A DNA stretch of 64,000 bases from Luteibacter jiangsuensis (GCF_011742555.1 NZ_JAAQQR010000005.1:236013-300012); one strand, 5' to 3'. Positions 1 through 9,719 are shown, numbered from the stretch's first letter. Made by a program: numbers and translations. The notes: generated from the letters alone by a model not told the origin.

Positions 1-2
1 GC

Positions 3-725
3 GTGCGGGAGGTGATACGGCCATCGCTGGAACGCCCGACGGAGGGCGGCCGGCTGGACGAAGACCACCTGATCGCCACCGTGCACACGTTCAACGAGCC
101 CATGGATGCCGAGCGTCTGATGGAAACGGTGGACCTCACCGAGGTTCTCACCGGCGACACACGTCCCCTGTCGCGCGCCGCGAAAAAGGATCTTCTCTCC
201 CGCAACTTTTCTTACTACGTCGACGACCTCGTGGTGCTCACCTGGGACCGCGCGTTCATCTATGAGCCGCGCGGCGATTCCGACGTCGCGGACGTGATCG
301 AGGTGGCGAACGCGCAGCTCGTGGAGATGCGCTACTACGATTTGCTGCTCGACGACGAACTGCCACGCATGTACGACCAGGTGGAAAAAGCGCGCTCCAC
401 GGCGTCCTTGCTGGCGTCCCGACGGTTCGCACATCTGGCGCGCGGGCTGTACACCCTGGTGGCCGAAGTCACCGAACTCACCGAACGTGTTGAAAACGCG
501 CTACAGGTCACCGAAGACGTCTACCTCGCGCGCGTGTATTCCAGTGCGTTATCGCTGTTCCGCGTACAAGCGCTCAGCGCGTCGGTCGACCGCAAGCTGT
601 CGATCATTCGCGACACGTACGCGGCGCTCTACGAAGAGGCATCCAGCCGTCGCAACGAGTGGCTGGAAATCGCCATCGTCGTGCTCATTCTTGTCGAAAT
701 CGTCATTTCGCTGACGCACGCGTGA
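3..725 (+). CDS. RMND1/DUF155-family membrane protein (5' partial)
   Basis: The frame is open from the left edge; the GTG at 3 is only the first start codon visible, so the real start probably lies outside the window. The visible 240 residues have a mixed alpha/beta body with the YYVDDLVVLTWDRAFIYEP stretch typical of DUF155 (RMD1/RMND1/YagE-like) proteins, then helical segments and a single hydrophobic helix at about residues 219-238 ending in a short tail. Family members are usually tail-anchored by such a C-terminal helix; their biochemical role in bacteria is not established. It ends one base before the converging YkgJ-like gene, with no room for a separate terminator. Family call fairly sure, function unknown. 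Confidence 0.75.
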   Translation: MREVIRPSLERPTEGGRLDEDHLIATVHTFNEPMDAERLMETVDLTEVLTGDTRPLSRAAKKDLLSRNFSYYVDDLVVLTWDRAFIYEPRGDSDVADVIEVANAQLVEMRYYDLLLDDELPRMYDQVEKARSTASLLASRRFAHLARGLYTLVAEVTELTERVENALQVTEDVYLARVYSSALSLFRVQALSASVDRKLSIIRDTYAALYEEASSRRNEWLEIAIVVLILVEIVISLTHA

Positions 726-1541
726 TCAGGCGTCGCCGGCAACGAAGCCCATGAAACTTGCGGTGCCCGCCAGGGCCGTGGACGGCAACGATGCCGTGCC
801 GGCCGATTGCAGGAGGTCGAGCGTGGCACGCCGGTGCGATACGATCTGCCACTCCCCGACGTCTTGACCCTCGCCGCCGGCGGCCGCCGCTTCCAGAGCC
901 GCGAGAAAACGGCCGGGCTCCGGTGCGTGGATCACCACACCCTCGTTCGAAAGCCCGCTCGAAAGAATGCCCAGGATCGCGCAGACCCGCTTCTTCACCT
1001 CGGCATCGCGTGCGTCGGCTTCGCGCATGCCCACGATGGCGCCCGCCACTTCCGGATCGTTCCAGTTGCCGTCTTCGGACTGGAGCACTTCCACGCTCTG
1101 CCATGCCTCCGGCGGACACAGTTTCGTCTCGCGGTCCAACGCATAGAACGGGTTCACCTCGGCGGGATACACCCTGCACGCGCGCGGACGCCGCTCGTAG
1201 ATGCCGCAACGCATGTCCGGCTGCAAGTTCGGGCACGCGCCTTCGAACACCGCCATCAGCGACACGATGACCCTGACCGGCAGGCGTCCGCTGGTAGCGG
1301 CGAACGAACGGCGGCGCTTGTACCAGGCAAGATGGTTGTCCGCCGGCGGCTCTTCCGGCCAGGGGATGGCTTCGCAGAACAGCTGTACCTGACCACCGTC
1401 GCGCAGCCAGGCCATGGCTTCGTCCACGCCGATGGGGAGTCGCAGTCCGTGGCAGCAGCGGCCGCACATGGTGCAGGAAAAGTGGATGGTCATCGGGCCC
1501 CTGGGCTGTACGTCCGGCGGACGAGCGTCTGCCTGTGACAT
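726..1541 (-). CDS. YkgJ-family cysteine-cluster (putative Fe-S) protein
   Basis: The amino-terminal part carries CTMCGRCC, the CxxCGxCC signature of the YkgJ/zinc-or-iron-chelating cluster family, and a second cysteine group follows (CPNLQPDMRCGIYERRPRACRVYP region), so four or more cysteines could hold an Fe-S cluster or zinc. The remaining 120 residues are ordinary soluble sequence. Two starts are possible: ATG at 1541 (271 aa), with weak Shine-Dalgarno, or ATG at 1493 (MTIHFSC), which is preceded by an AGGGG and places the cysteine motif right at the N-terminus, as is usual in the family. The substrate is unknown. It stands alone between a convergent neighbour and the lipocalin gene of the ABC operon. 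Confidence 0.8.
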   Translation of the reverse strand: MSQADARPPDVQPRGPMTIHFSCTMCGRCCHGLRLPIGVDEAMAWLRDGGQVQLFCEAIPWPEEPPADNHLAWYKRRRSFAATSGRLPVRVIVSLMAVFEGACPNLQPDMRCGIYERRPRACRVYPAEVNPFYALDRETKLCPPEAWQSVEVLQSEDGNWNDPEVAGAIVGMREADARDAEVKKRVCAILGILSSGLSNEGVVIHAPEPGRFLAALEAAAAGGEGQDVGEWQIVSHRRATLDLLQSAGTASLPSTALAGTASFMGFVAGDA

Positions 1542-1567
1542 TCGCCGCGATGGGCAGATAGGTTACA

Positions 1568-2635
1568 TCAGAGCCCTATCTTGTCCCCATAGCCCACGAG
1601 TTCGAGGTACCCGCGGCCGCCGGGCACCCGTACCGCTCCCTCCCAATACACGGGGCCACCCTCGCGCACGATGTCCAGTTCCTGGTCGTCCATGAGCGGC
1701 TGCACGACGTAGCGCTTCTTTCCCGCCGGGGTTGCGACCACGATGGTCGTCTCCACCGGATAACTCGCGCCGCTGCGCGGAGAGCGCCACAGGCGCCGGG
1801 TTTCGAAGTTCACGTCCTCCGGCCGCAGGACGACCAGGGAGCCGTCCGCGGCACGAACGCTCCCACCCGCCCACATCGGGCGCCCCTGCCGGTCACGCAC
1901 CCGGAACACGGTGACCGCGCTGCCGTCGTCCATGTTGAGCCCTGCCCAATCCCATCCCTGCGAACGCGGATTGAGCAGACTGGACGACCATTCGCGATCG
2001 AGCCACGCGGTGCCCTTCACCGTTTCCACGTCGTTGCCTCGCTTCAGCCGGCCCTCTGCCGAAAGATGCGGCATGCTGAAATACGCGCTGGCCTCGCCTT
2101 CGCCCGGGCCTTTGCGGCTATAACCGCGATCGCCTTGCAGGAGCGGAGGCTGCGTGGGTGTCAGCGTGAGATCCAGGGTGAAGTCCGCGCCGCCGAAGTG
2201 GGTGGTAAACCGCCCGTCGCGCTGCCGGACGAGCTGCCAGTCGTCTATCGTCAGCTTCGTGTCGCCCGTGGCCGCTTCCGCCAATCCGAATCCCTCGCGC
2301 GCCAGTCGCTGCGCGTGATCGAGGCGCCCCTTCGCGGGATCGGCCAGTGCAGCATGGGCGAGGATGAGCTGCCGGGGCGCGAAGCGGCTGGGGTTGCCGT
2401 CGTCGAACGACATGCGCCTGCGGAAGAACGTGATCTGGAAACCCACGGGGCCGCCCTTCGTTTCCAGCCAGCCCGTGACGTACCACCATTCCAGTCCGTA
2501 TTCGGGGTGCGCGCCGTGGTCCCGAGGCAGACTCACCGGCGCGTCGCGAGGTACCGGTGGAAACACGACCCGCTCGCCGGCAAGACCGGCGGTGGCCACG
2601 AGCAGCAGCACCGGCAGCAACCATCCCACGCGCAT
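1568..2635 (-). CDS. AttH/CrtC-type lipocalin-like secreted protein
   Basis: A 355-residue protein with an N-terminal signal peptide (hydrophobic LLPVLLLVATAGLA, cleavage near AGLAGE) and the features of the CrtC/AttH lipocalin-like hydroxyneurosporene-synthase fold: an EYGLEWWYVTGWL segment early, QITFFRRR, and WLDREWSSS with QGWDWAGLNMDDG later. Related proteins include carotenoid 1,2-hydratases and AttH, which is encoded beside ABC transporter genes as here. Its start codon overlaps the permease stop (TAATG), so the three genes form one translationally coupled operon. A role as periplasmic partner or lipid-handling protein of the transporter is inference; carotenoid hydration is unlikely because no other carotenoid gene is nearby. 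Confidence 0.85.
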   Translation of the reverse strand: MRVGWLLPVLLLVATAGLAGERVVFPPVPRDAPVSLPRDHGAHPEYGLEWWYVTGWLETKGGPVGFQITFFRRRMSFDDGNPSRFAPRQLILAHAALADPAKGRLDHAQRLAREGFGLAEAATGDTKLTIDDWQLVRQRDGRFTTHFGGADFTLDLTLTPTQPPLLQGDRGYSRKGPGEGEASAYFSMPHLSAEGRLKRGNDVETVKGTAWLDREWSSSLLNPRSQGWDWAGLNMDDGSAVTVFRVRDRQGRPMWAGGSVRAADGSLVVLRPEDVNFETRRLWRSPRSGASYPVETTIVVATPAGKKRYVVQPLMDDQELDIVREGGPVYWEGAVRVPGGRGYLELVGYGDKIGL

Positions 2636-5148
2636 TACCAGTCCTCCCTTACCGCGCGAACCGCATCCACGGTCAGCACGCTACGGCCCACGATCAGGGC
2701 GACACCGGCGGTGGCGGCGATCAGCGCCGCGACCACGCCACAGAGAAAAGGCCAGGGAAGCACCGTGTCCATCGTCCAGTGGAACGACTGCGGATTCACC
2801 ACGTGGATGAGCACCTGGCTCATGGCGAGCCCGAGTGCCACGCCGGCGACACCACCGACGCCACCCAGCAGCGCGCCTTCCGTCACGAGCATCCGTGCGA
2901 GCTCGCCGCGCGTGGCGCCCACGTGGCGCAGCATGCCGAACTCGCGAATGCGCGCCAGCACCTGCGCACCCACGGTCGCCGCAACGCCGGCCAGGCCGAC
3001 GCACACGGCGATACCTTCGAGCAGATAGGTGATGAGGAAGCTGCGATCGAAGGCTGCCAGCGCCTTCTTTCGTATCTCCTGCGGGCGGCTGATCGTGAAT
3101 GCCGGGCCGCCGTTTCCGACCGCGGCGCGCAAGCCCGCGGCGACCTGTCCGGTGTCCACGCCCGGCGCAACGAGGATCGACACGCCCGTGCGCCGACTGT
3201 CGCCGGTCCAGCGCGCATAGCTCCGCTCGTCCACGACAATGGCCCCATGTTGCCGGGCATAGTCGCGCCATACGCCGGCAACGACGACGGTGGGCGCACC
3301 CGGCAAGGGCAAGACGAGGCGGTCGCCCGGTTTCCAGCCGTAGACGCGAGATGCCGGTTCGGACACCCATGCCGGCACGTCGTTGGAAGGAACGGGAGCC
3401 GCCGGGCCAAGCAACGAATGCTGCGCCCCCGGTCCGTCCAGCGAGCGCGCAAGCAGCGCCACCGAAGGCCGCCGCTCGTCGAAGCGCAACGGCGTCTCCT
3501 TCAGCACCCCCATCCACGCGACACCCGGCACGGCGCGCAGGCGCGCCTGCGTCGCCGCGTCGAATCCGCCCGAGGTCGTGTCGTTCACCTGGAGGTAGAT
3601 GTCGGCCCGCAGCACATCGCCAAGCCAGCGGTCGACGGATTCGCGAAAGCTGCTCACCATCACCGCCATGGCGACGGTCAGGGCCGTGGCGGCCAGAATG
3701 CCCGCGAGCGCCACGGATGCCTGCGACGGCGCACCCCACAACCGCGCGATGGCGAGGCGGAAAGGCACCGCTTTCGGCGATACGCCGCGAAGCGGCGCGA
3801 CGAGGACACGTGCGAGCCAGGGCATCAGCGCCACGCCACTCGCCAGCAGCAAAGCCATGGACACATAGCCGAACAATGCCAGGCCGCGCACGGCAGGCAG
3901 GGCCGCGGCGCATGCCGCGCCCGCGAGCAGAGCGACGGCCACCCAGGGCCGGACGCGGACACGCGGATCGACCATGTCGCCCGGATTCTTGATGGCGATG
4001 CCGGGAGCTGCGCGGGACGCCGCGAGCGCCGGCACCATGCTGCCCAGCACCGCCGCCGCGACGCCGAGCGAGCCGAAGATGCACGCCGCCCAGGGCGCGA
4101 ACACCAGTTGCGGCGTGCCACCGCTGAAATAGCCGCCGCCCAGGTCGCCGCCGAGCAACCGCAAGGCAAGCGACGCCAGCGCCAGGCCAAGGCCGATGCC
4201 CGCGCCGGCCCCCACGACACCGAGCAAGATCGCTTCGGTCAGCACCTGCCCGCGCAGCTTGCGCGCTTCCATGCCGAGCACGCGCAGCAAGGCGAACTGC
4301 GCGCTTCGTCGCGCCACGGACAGGGACTGCGCGGAGTACACAAGGAAGCCGCCGGTGAGCAGGGCCACGAGGGCAAGCATGTCGAGGTTGACCCGGTAGG
4401 CGGCCGAGAGGCTGTCGTTCTGGGCGGCTTCGCTCGTGGCGTCGACCACGATGGCATCGGGCGGCAGGATCGCGGCGATCGCTCGCCTCGTCGTCGCGAC
4501 ATCGCCCCCCTGATCGACACGGATATCCAGGCGTTGCAGCCGGCCGAGCATGCCGAACCGCCACTGGACCGCCGCGATGTCCATCACGGCCAGGCGACTT
4601 CCCGCAGCGGCCGGCAAGGTGCCCGCGACGACGGCTCGGAACGTGCGACCGTTGGCAACGATGGTCGTCGACTCTCCCACCTTGCGCCCCGACGCCGCGA
4701 GCACGGGAGCGGACAGATAGATGGCCGTCCCCTCGATGAATCCGCCGAGCCCGGTCGACCCACCCTCGACGTCGCCCTGCCCCATGCCTGCCACGCGAAA
4801 CATGTCGATACCTTCGAGCGTCGCCCGAGTGGTTCCGTCGAGCGTCGCCGCAACCGTCACCACCGGCGACACCGATACGCCATGCACGCGTGCCACACGC
4901 GGATACAGTGTCTCGTCGAATCCGAAAGCATTCTTGGCTTGCACCTTCAGGTCCGCCGCGCCGCCGACCGATCGCACTGCCTTGTCGAACTCCCCCAGCG
5001 CCGACGCGTTGATGAGATGCACGGCGAATCCCAGCGCGACACCGAGGGCGATGGCGAGCAGCGCGGCCACGACACGACCCGGATGGGCACGCCATTCGCT
5101 CCACAGGAGCCAGCGTCGCGCCACGGGAAGCAGACGCGGGTCAGCCAC
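2635..5148 (-). CDS. FtsX-family ABC transporter permease
   Basis: An 837-residue permease with a first transmembrane helix near the N-terminus (VVAALLAIALGVALGFAVHL), a large periplasmic domain, then several helices, a second duplicated FtsX-type unit and a terminal helix set. This two-module, about 800-residue layout is that of lipoprotein/macrolide-type exporters of the YbbP/AttG class. The open frame extends to 5238, but the GTG at 5148 is preferred: it overlaps the ATPase gene by 8 bases and starts just before the first helix-flanking WSEWR sequence, whereas the upstream extension is shadow sequence of the ATPase. It works with the ATPase encoded just before it; substrate unknown, probably a lipid or lipoprotein. 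Confidence 0.88.
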   Translation of the reverse strand: MADPRLLPVARRWLLWSEWRAHPGRVVAALLAIALGVALGFAVHLINASALGEFDKAVRSVGGAADLKVQAKNAFGFDETLYPRVARVHGVSVSPVVTVAATLDGTTRATLEGIDMFRVAGMGQGDVEGGSTGLGGFIEGTAIYLSAPVLAASGRKVGESTTIVANGRTFRAVVAGTLPAAAGSRLAVMDIAAVQWRFGMLGRLQRLDIRVDQGGDVATTRRAIAAILPPDAIVVDATSEAAQNDSLSAAYRVNLDMLALVALLTGGFLVYSAQSLSVARRSAQFALLRVLGMEARKLRGQVLTEAILLGVVGAGAGIGLGLALASLALRLLGGDLGGGYFSGGTPQLVFAPWAACIFGSLGVAAAVLGSMVPALAASRAAPGIAIKNPGDMVDPRVRVRPWVAVALLAGAACAAALPAVRGLALFGYVSMALLLASGVALMPWLARVLVAPLRGVSPKAVPFRLAIARLWGAPSQASVALAGILAATALTVAMAVMVSSFRESVDRWLGDVLRADIYLQVNDTTSGGFDAATQARLRAVPGVAWMGVLKETPLRFDERRPSVALLARSLDGPGAQHSLLGPAAPVPSNDVPAWVSEPASRVYGWKPGDRLVLPLPGAPTVVVAGVWRDYARQHGAIVVDERSYARWTGDSRRTGVSILVAPGVDTGQVAAGLRAAVGNGGPAFTISRPQEIRKKALAAFDRSFLITYLLEGIAVCVGLAGVAATVGAQVLARIREFGMLRHVGATRGELARMLVTEGALLGGVGGVAGVALGLAMSQVLIHVVNPQSFHWTMDTVLPWPFLCGVVAALIAATAGVALIVGRSVLTVDAVRAVREDW

Positions 5149-5803
5149 GGGCAACGAGCCCGGCGGGCGACAGCACCAGCGTGCGATCCGCCGCCGCGGC
5201 GGCCACGGCCGAATGAGTGACGAGCAGCACGGCGGCACCAGCGTCGCGAACCTGGTTCACGAACAGGCCCAGCGTGTGCGCGGCGGTGTCGGGGTCCAGG
5301 TTGCCGGTCGGCTCGTCGGCGAGGATCAACCCCGGACGATGCACGAGCGCACGCGCCACGGCCACACGCTGCAATTCGCCGCCGGAAAGCTCGCGAGGAT
5401 ACGCTTCGCCCCGCCCTCCCAGGCCGACCGCGTCGAGCATGGCGTTCGCGGCATGCAGGGATTCTTCGGCCTCGCGTCCCTGCAAAGCCAGCGGCAAGGC
5501 GACGTTGTGGGCAAGGTCCAGGTGCGGCAGCACATGGAAAGCCTGGAAGACGAATCCGATGCGATCGCGGCGAAGCCGCGTGCGGCCATCGTCGTCGAGG
5601 CCGGCGATATCGATGTCCGCGATGCGAACGCTGCCTGCATCGGGCGCATCGAGCCCGGCGATCAGGTTCAGCAAGGTGGACTTGCCCGCCCCCGATTCCC
5701 CCATGATCGCGACGAACTCGCCCGGAGCCAGCGCCAGGTCGATCCCTGCGAACAGCGTCCGGCCGCCCGGCACCGTCTTGACCAGGCCTTTCACGTTCAG
5801 CAT
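5141..5803 (-). CDS. ABC transporter ATP-binding protein (LolD/YbbA class)
   Basis: A 220-residue ATPase with all expected elements: Walker [11 protein letters not shown]-loop in VFQAFHVLP, signature LSGGE and Walker [13 protein letters not shown], followed by the switch histidine in [14 protein letters not shown] is typical of the LolD/MacB/YbbA subgroup that pairs with FtsX-fold permeases. The frame is open to 5875, but MLNVKGL at 5803 gives the normal family N-terminus. First gene of the ATPase-permease-AttH operon, overlapping the permease start. It powers the permease from the cytoplasmic face. Confidence 0.92.
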   Translation of the reverse strand: MLNVKGLVKTVPGGRTLFAGIDLALAPGEFVAIMGESGAGKSTLLNLIAGLDAPDAGSVRIADIDIAGLDDDGRTRLRRDRIGFVFQAFHVLPHLDLAHNVALPLALQGREAEESLHAANAMLDAVGLGGRGEAYPRELSGGELQRVAVARALVHRPGLILADEPTGNLDPDTAAHTLGLFVNQVRDAGAAVLLVTHSAVAAAAADRTLVLSPAGLVARG

Positions 5804-5958
5804 TCGGGGCTCCAGGCGTAAAGGCCGGCAGTTTACCCCGGCCAAACGCATGGATTCGTGCACGCGCCTGCACACGTCATGCGCGAATCCGGACAGCCAT
5901 CTCCAGGTTCATGATCCGTCGTCGCCTTGAAGGCCGCGGCGACGGATCGTCATGCCCT

Positions 5959-6954
5959 TCAGTTGCTCCCCTTGACGACGAACGTAGCGTCCCCCGCCTG
6001 CCTGAGCGAGCCCAACTCGAAGTGCTTCCCGATTTCGGTCGCCCATATCTGGGCGATGACCTTGTAGACCTCTTCGGTGGGATGGGCCTCGTCGCTCGTT
6101 GTCGTGTAGAACGCCGCCAGCTGGTTCTTCGGCGGGGCGCCGTAACGCACCTCGATGCCTTTGGGCTGAGCCCCCTTGGTGAAACCGTATGAGTTGAGGT
6201 TCTTGCAGACGTGGTACATCGGTGTGTAGATGTCGACGATGCCCGCGGGATTGTTCTTCGGGAAATCCTCGTTGATGTGCTTCGCCAGTTCATGGCCGAA
6301 GTTCAGCGAGCCCGTCGAGAAGTCGATGACTTTCTGGGTGGCCTCCTGGCCGTAGTAACGAACCGCGTCCTGGGGATCGGGAAGGTTGCCGAACAGGAAG
6401 GCGGCGTTCGGATCCAGCTTGATGATGTCCTGGCAAAGGCTGGCCATCTCCCGGCCCACCTTGGCCATATCCGACTTGTCACGCTCGTTCGTCACCAGGT
6501 CGTTCAGGCCGAACCAGATGAGGTACAGCCCCACACCGTGCTCGGACGTCAGCGGGTATGCCTTGAGGTCCTGGGCGTACCTTGCGACCTGTTCCTTGAA
6601 ATAGCCCAGCCCCGTGCTGCTGCGGTCGGAACCGCCCATCGCGCCGCCCTCGGCGTAGTTCGCGTAATAGAGCGGATCCGTGCTGGACGATCCGTTCTTG
6701 CTGTTCGCGCTCCAGCGCAGGTGCGGGGCCGCGGCGGCGAGCGATGTGGCCTGGTTCACGGTGATCAGCGGACTGCCGCCGGCCCACTCCCAGATGAAGT
6801 CGGTCCAGTTCCTGTTGTCGCTGAAGCGCTTGACCTGGTTGGTGCGCATCAGGCCGAAGAGCGAGGCAAACATGCCAGTGGGCGTATCGCGCTTGACGCC
6901 GATATCCGAGAGGCTGTCGCCGAAGATGATGAGTCGTTTAACCTTGACGGTCAT
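5959..6954 (-). CDS. SGNH/GDSL-family hydrolase (phospholipase/haemolysin-like)
   Basis: 331 residues beginning with the block I serine motif FGDSLSDIG at about residues 10-18, then a block II-like NYAEGGAMGG, block III GLND and block V DEAHPT, so the catalytic Ser, Gly, Asn and Asp-His pair of SGNH hydrolases are all present. The spacing resembles the lecithinase/thermolabile-haemolysin group of GDSL esterases. No signal peptide is visible: the protein starts MTVKVKRLIIFGDS, which suggests either a cytoplasmic enzyme or non-classical export. Monocistronic, with about 155 bp on its 3' side and 195 bp on its 5' side. Substrate (lipid or ester) cannot be told from sequence. Confidence 0.85.
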   Translation of the reverse strand: MTVKVKRLIIFGDSLSDIGVKRDTPTGMFASLFGLMRTNQVKRFSDNRNWTDFIWEWAGGSPLITVNQATSLAAAAPHLRWSANSKNGSSSTDPLYYANYAEGGAMGGSDRSSTGLGYFKEQVARYAQDLKAYPLTSEHGVGLYLIWFGLNDLVTNERDKSDMAKVGREMASLCQDIIKLDPNAAFLFGNLPDPQDAVRYYGQEATQKVIDFSTGSLNFGHELAKHINEDFPKNNPAGIVDIYTPMYHVCKNLNSYGFTKGAQPKGIEVRYGAPPKNQLAAFYTTTSDEAHPTEEVYKVIAQIWATEIGKHFELGSLRQAGDATFVVKGSN

Positions 6955-7149
6955 GGCAGGGTCCTTCGATGTGTTCGATCAGCGGAATGCGGTGAGGCAC
7001 TGCACGCCTGCGCCTGCCAGGTGGCGGCTCACCGGGTTGCCGGGCACGGCAAGCCTTGCCCGGGCATGCACTATCGCGACAGCCCGTTCCGCCTCACATC
7101 GGCAAATTCCCGATTTGCGCTGTCCGTTTCCCCAAGCCGCATCGACCGC

Positions 7150-7485
7150 TCACGAGCGGTCTTCGATGCCCTTCGGCTTCCGCGGCAAGGGAGGCAGCGT
7201 TTCCTTCTGCTTACCGCGTACGGACTTGTAATGGCACCTGCCCCAGCGTTCGGCGTAATACATGCCGCGCTCCTTCGATGCCGTATAGCAATACATCGAA
7301 TCGAACGTCGTGCCGTTCTTGAACACCTGGGTCAGCCACTTTCCCGGCATGGCCGTTTCGCCCACGGCGGCGAAAAGCAGCCCGTTGACGTAGCCCCACC
7401 ACGGACCGTAATCGTTTCTTTTCCAGGTGATGGTAACGTTGTCGTCGGGCATGGCCGCACCGTACGTTCCGTGCGTCTCATCCAT
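7150..7485 (-). CDS. Hypothetical protein, 111 aa
   Basis: A short soluble protein rich in aromatic residues (ITWKRNDYGPWWGYVNGLLF, MYCYTASKERGMYYAERWGRCHYK) with a basic, proline-rich tail. No family recognised. The start overlaps the end of the antiporter gene by 8 bases; an internal ATG at 7452 would avoid the overlap. Same strand and tight linkage suggest co-transcription with the antiporter. The composition looks like real coding sequence rather than a shadow because no other frame here is open on this strand. Confidence 0.6.
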   Translation of the reverse strand: MDETHGTYGAAMPDDNVTITWKRNDYGPWWGYVNGLLFAAVGETAMPGKWLTQVFKNGTTFDSMYCYTASKERGMYYAERWGRCHYKSVRGKQKETLPPLPRKPKGIEDRS

Positions 7486-8851
7486 TGCGAACGGTGTCGA
7501 TCGTGCCGCGTTGCTTCGCCGCTTCGATGGCGCGCTCCCGCCACTGCATCAGCGGCGTGACGCTGACGCCATGGATGACGATGCTCACCGCCACCACCGT
7601 GAGCACGACGCTCTCGAAGGCGGGCACCGATACACCTTTCAACCCGTGCATCACGGCGAAGGCCATGTAATTGAGGCTGCCGAGCCCGCGGATGCCGAAC
7701 CAGCCGATCAGCAACCGGCGCTGCCATGGCACCCTGCACCCGATGGTGGCGATCCACGTCGACAACGGCCGGATCACGACCAGCAGCACGGCAGCAACGA
7801 GCACACCCTCCCAGCTCGCCTGCGGGATCACCGTGATCCCGACGGCCAACACGAGGGCCACGGCAATGAGCCGTTCGACGGTTTCTCCGAAGGACAAGGC
7901 ATCGGAAACCACCCACCCTACGGTCTGGCTCGGGTGGTCCACGCTGGCCTGCGACCGCTCATTCGGATTGACCCGCATCTCCGCCGGTGTTTCGCGTTCG
8001 ACAGCTTCGTTCGGTTTCCTGTCGTCCCTGCCCTCGCTCACGCTCAGCTCGACCCGACGCAACCCCGCGCCGGCAGCGAAAGCCGCGAGAAATCCCGACA
8101 CCTCCAGCAGTTGGCTGGCCGCATAGACGACCACCATGATACCCAGGGCGAGGAAGTCGCTCGGAGCCACGTCGCGGGCGGTGTAGCGAAGATGGGTTCC
8201 CACATAGCCGAGCCCCCACCCACCGAGGAGGCCGAGAGCCAGCCCGCCGGCCAGTTCCCACAGCACATCCAGCGTGAACCAGTGCGCGAGGACGCCGGAC
8301 ACCTCGGCGCCGGGCTCCATCAGGGCAAGGGCAAGGAAAAGCAAGGGCAGCGCCGTGCCGTCGTTGAGCCCAGCCTCACCCGACAGCGCCACGCGAAGGG
8401 GATCGTCGTCGCGCGCGTCGTCCACCGACACCAGCGACGCAAGCACGGGGTCGGTGGGACTCACTACGGCGGCCACCGCCAGCGCGGCGGCGAAAGGCCA
8501 ACCAAGGCCCAGACAGGCAACCGCCGCGACTCCGGCGGCCGTCAGTACCATCGCCGGCAAGGCCAGCCGAAGGGCCATCAGCCACCCTCTGTCGCGGAGC
8601 GGCAGACGAAGCTTCAGGCCCGTGACAAAAAGGGATACCACCAATGCCGCTTCAGTCGCGACGTGCAACCAGTGAATGTGCTCGCGCGACAGTGGCAGCT
8701 TCGTCAGAGCGAAGACACCGGGGCCGATGAGGACGCCCACGACCAGATAGATGGCGAACGTGGTCACCGGCCCTCGATGGATCCAGCCGGAAAGAAACGA
8801 TGTTGCCAGCAGGAGAGTGCCGGCCAGGGCGAGCCACCAGAGAGGGGTCAT
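7478..8851 (-). CDS. CPA1-type Na+/H+ (cation/proton) antiporter
   Basis: 457 residues with 11-13 hydrophobic helices. The SPTDPVLASL segment and the later EAGLNDGTALPLLF segment are the hallmark motifs of NhaP/CPA1 exchangers, including the ND pair that binds the transported ion. A hydrophilic loop around residues 270-315 (acidic and basic, with RERGRD-like composition) interrupts the helices and is longer than usual in NhaP. Located in the inner membrane; probable role in pH and sodium homeostasis. It precedes and overlaps the 111-aa hypothetical gene. Confidence 0.88.
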   Translation of the reverse strand: MTPLWWLALAGTLLLATSFLSGWIHRGPVTTFAIYLVVGVLIGPGVFALTKLPLSREHIHWLHVATEAALVVSLFVTGLKLRLPLRDRGWLMALRLALPAMVLTAAGVAAVACLGLGWPFAAALAVAAVVSPTDPVLASLVSVDDARDDDPLRVALSGEAGLNDGTALPLLFLALALMEPGAEVSGVLAHWFTLDVLWELAGGLALGLLGGWGLGYVGTHLRYTARDVAPSDFLALGIMVVVYAASQLLEVSGFLAAFAAGAGLRRVELSVSEGRDDRKPNEAVERETPAEMRVNPNERSQASVDHPSQTVGWVVSDALSFGETVERLIAVALVLAVGITVIPQASWEGVLVAAVLLVVIRPLSTWIATIGCRVPWQRRLLIGWFGIRGLGSLNYMAFAVMHGLKGVSVPAFESVVLTVVAVSIVIHGVSVTPLMQWRERAIEAAKQRGTIDTVRNG

Positions 8852-8907
8852 GCCCGGATGATTGCCGGGACCGGGTCAAGGCCCCGCGAAACGTGGACGG
8901 CGATGGC

Positions 8908-9654
8908 TTACGACGCGGGCCAGGTGACGGCAGGCACCGACTCGAATGCCGGCCTGGCGAAAAGGAATCCCTGCTGGAGCCCGATGCCCAGGTCTCGCAA
9001 GGTCAGGTACTCATCGATCGTTTCCACCCCTTCCGCGAGAGGGCGAACGCCAAGCTGCGCGCAAAGATCCACCAGGTGGCGGACGATGATCTGCCGTGCC
9101 CGGTTCGTGTCGATGTCCCTCACTAGCCCGATGTCGAGCTTCACGATATCCGGCTGGAAGTCCGCCAGCAGGTTCATACCCGCGAACCCCGCGCCGAAAT
9201 CGTCGATGGCGGTGAGAAACCCGTGCGCCTTATACGCGCTAAGGATGCTCACCAGGTGATTGTGGTCGATCACCTTCTCGTGCTCGGTGACCTCGAAGAT
9301 CACCCGGTGCAAAGGCCAGTTCACCTCTTTCGCGGTGGCGAGCGTCGCCTTGAGGCAGTGCTCCGGCACGTACACGGCGTTGGGCAGGAAATTGATCGAG
9401 AGCAACCCCGGGGGATCCAGGACGGCAGCCCTGCGGATGGCGACGATGCGGCATGCCTGGTCGAAGGCGTAGCGGTTCTCGTGGGCCACCGAGGCCAGCA
9501 CATCGCTCGCCGATTCGCCATCCAGGCCCCTTACAAGTGCTTCGTGCGCGAAGGTCGTGCCCTGCTCGACGTCCACGATCGGCTGGAATGCCATCGTGAT
9601 ACGGCTGGCCACTTCGTCGGCGTCCCCACAGCCCTTGCAAAGTGTCGTCGTCAT
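8908..9654 (-). CDS. EAL-domain protein (c-di-GMP phosphodiesterase or sensor)
   Basis: A stand-alone EAL domain of 248 residues. Active-site elements are present in order: EALVRG, the asparagine of INFLP, FEVTEHE, IDDFGAG, VKLDIGLV, AEGVET and QQGFLFARP, so the metal-binding and catalytic residues appear complete and hydrolysis of cyclic di-GMP is likely. A short N-terminal CKGCG stretch could bind metal but is not a known sensor domain. It resembles the EAL part of BLUF-EAL (BluF/YcgF-like) proteins without the flavin domain. Start taken at ATG 9654 with an AGGG upstream; the frame opens to 9693. Monocistronic. Confidence 0.88.
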   Translation of the reverse strand: MTTTLCKGCGDADEVASRITMAFQPIVDVEQGTTFAHEALVRGLDGESASDVLASVAHENRYAFDQACRIVAIRRAAVLDPPGLLSINFLPNAVYVPEHCLKATLATAKEVNWPLHRVIFEVTEHEKVIDHNHLVSILSAYKAHGFLTAIDDFGAGFAGMNLLADFQPDIVKLDIGLVRDIDTNRARQIIVRHLVDLCAQLGVRPLAEGVETIDEYLTLRDLGIGLQQGFLFARPAFESVPAVTWPAS

Positions 9655-9719
9655 GGCCAGCCCTGGTGTGTGCGTTACGGAACGATGCCGCATCGTCGCA
9701 GCTTTCGTTCCAGGATGCC

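Noticed and set aside
2557..5220. An 887-residue open frame opposite the ABC permease
   Set aside because: Composition is Arg/His-rich with no hydrophobic or family pattern; it is the antisense shadow of the permease, which has full family support.
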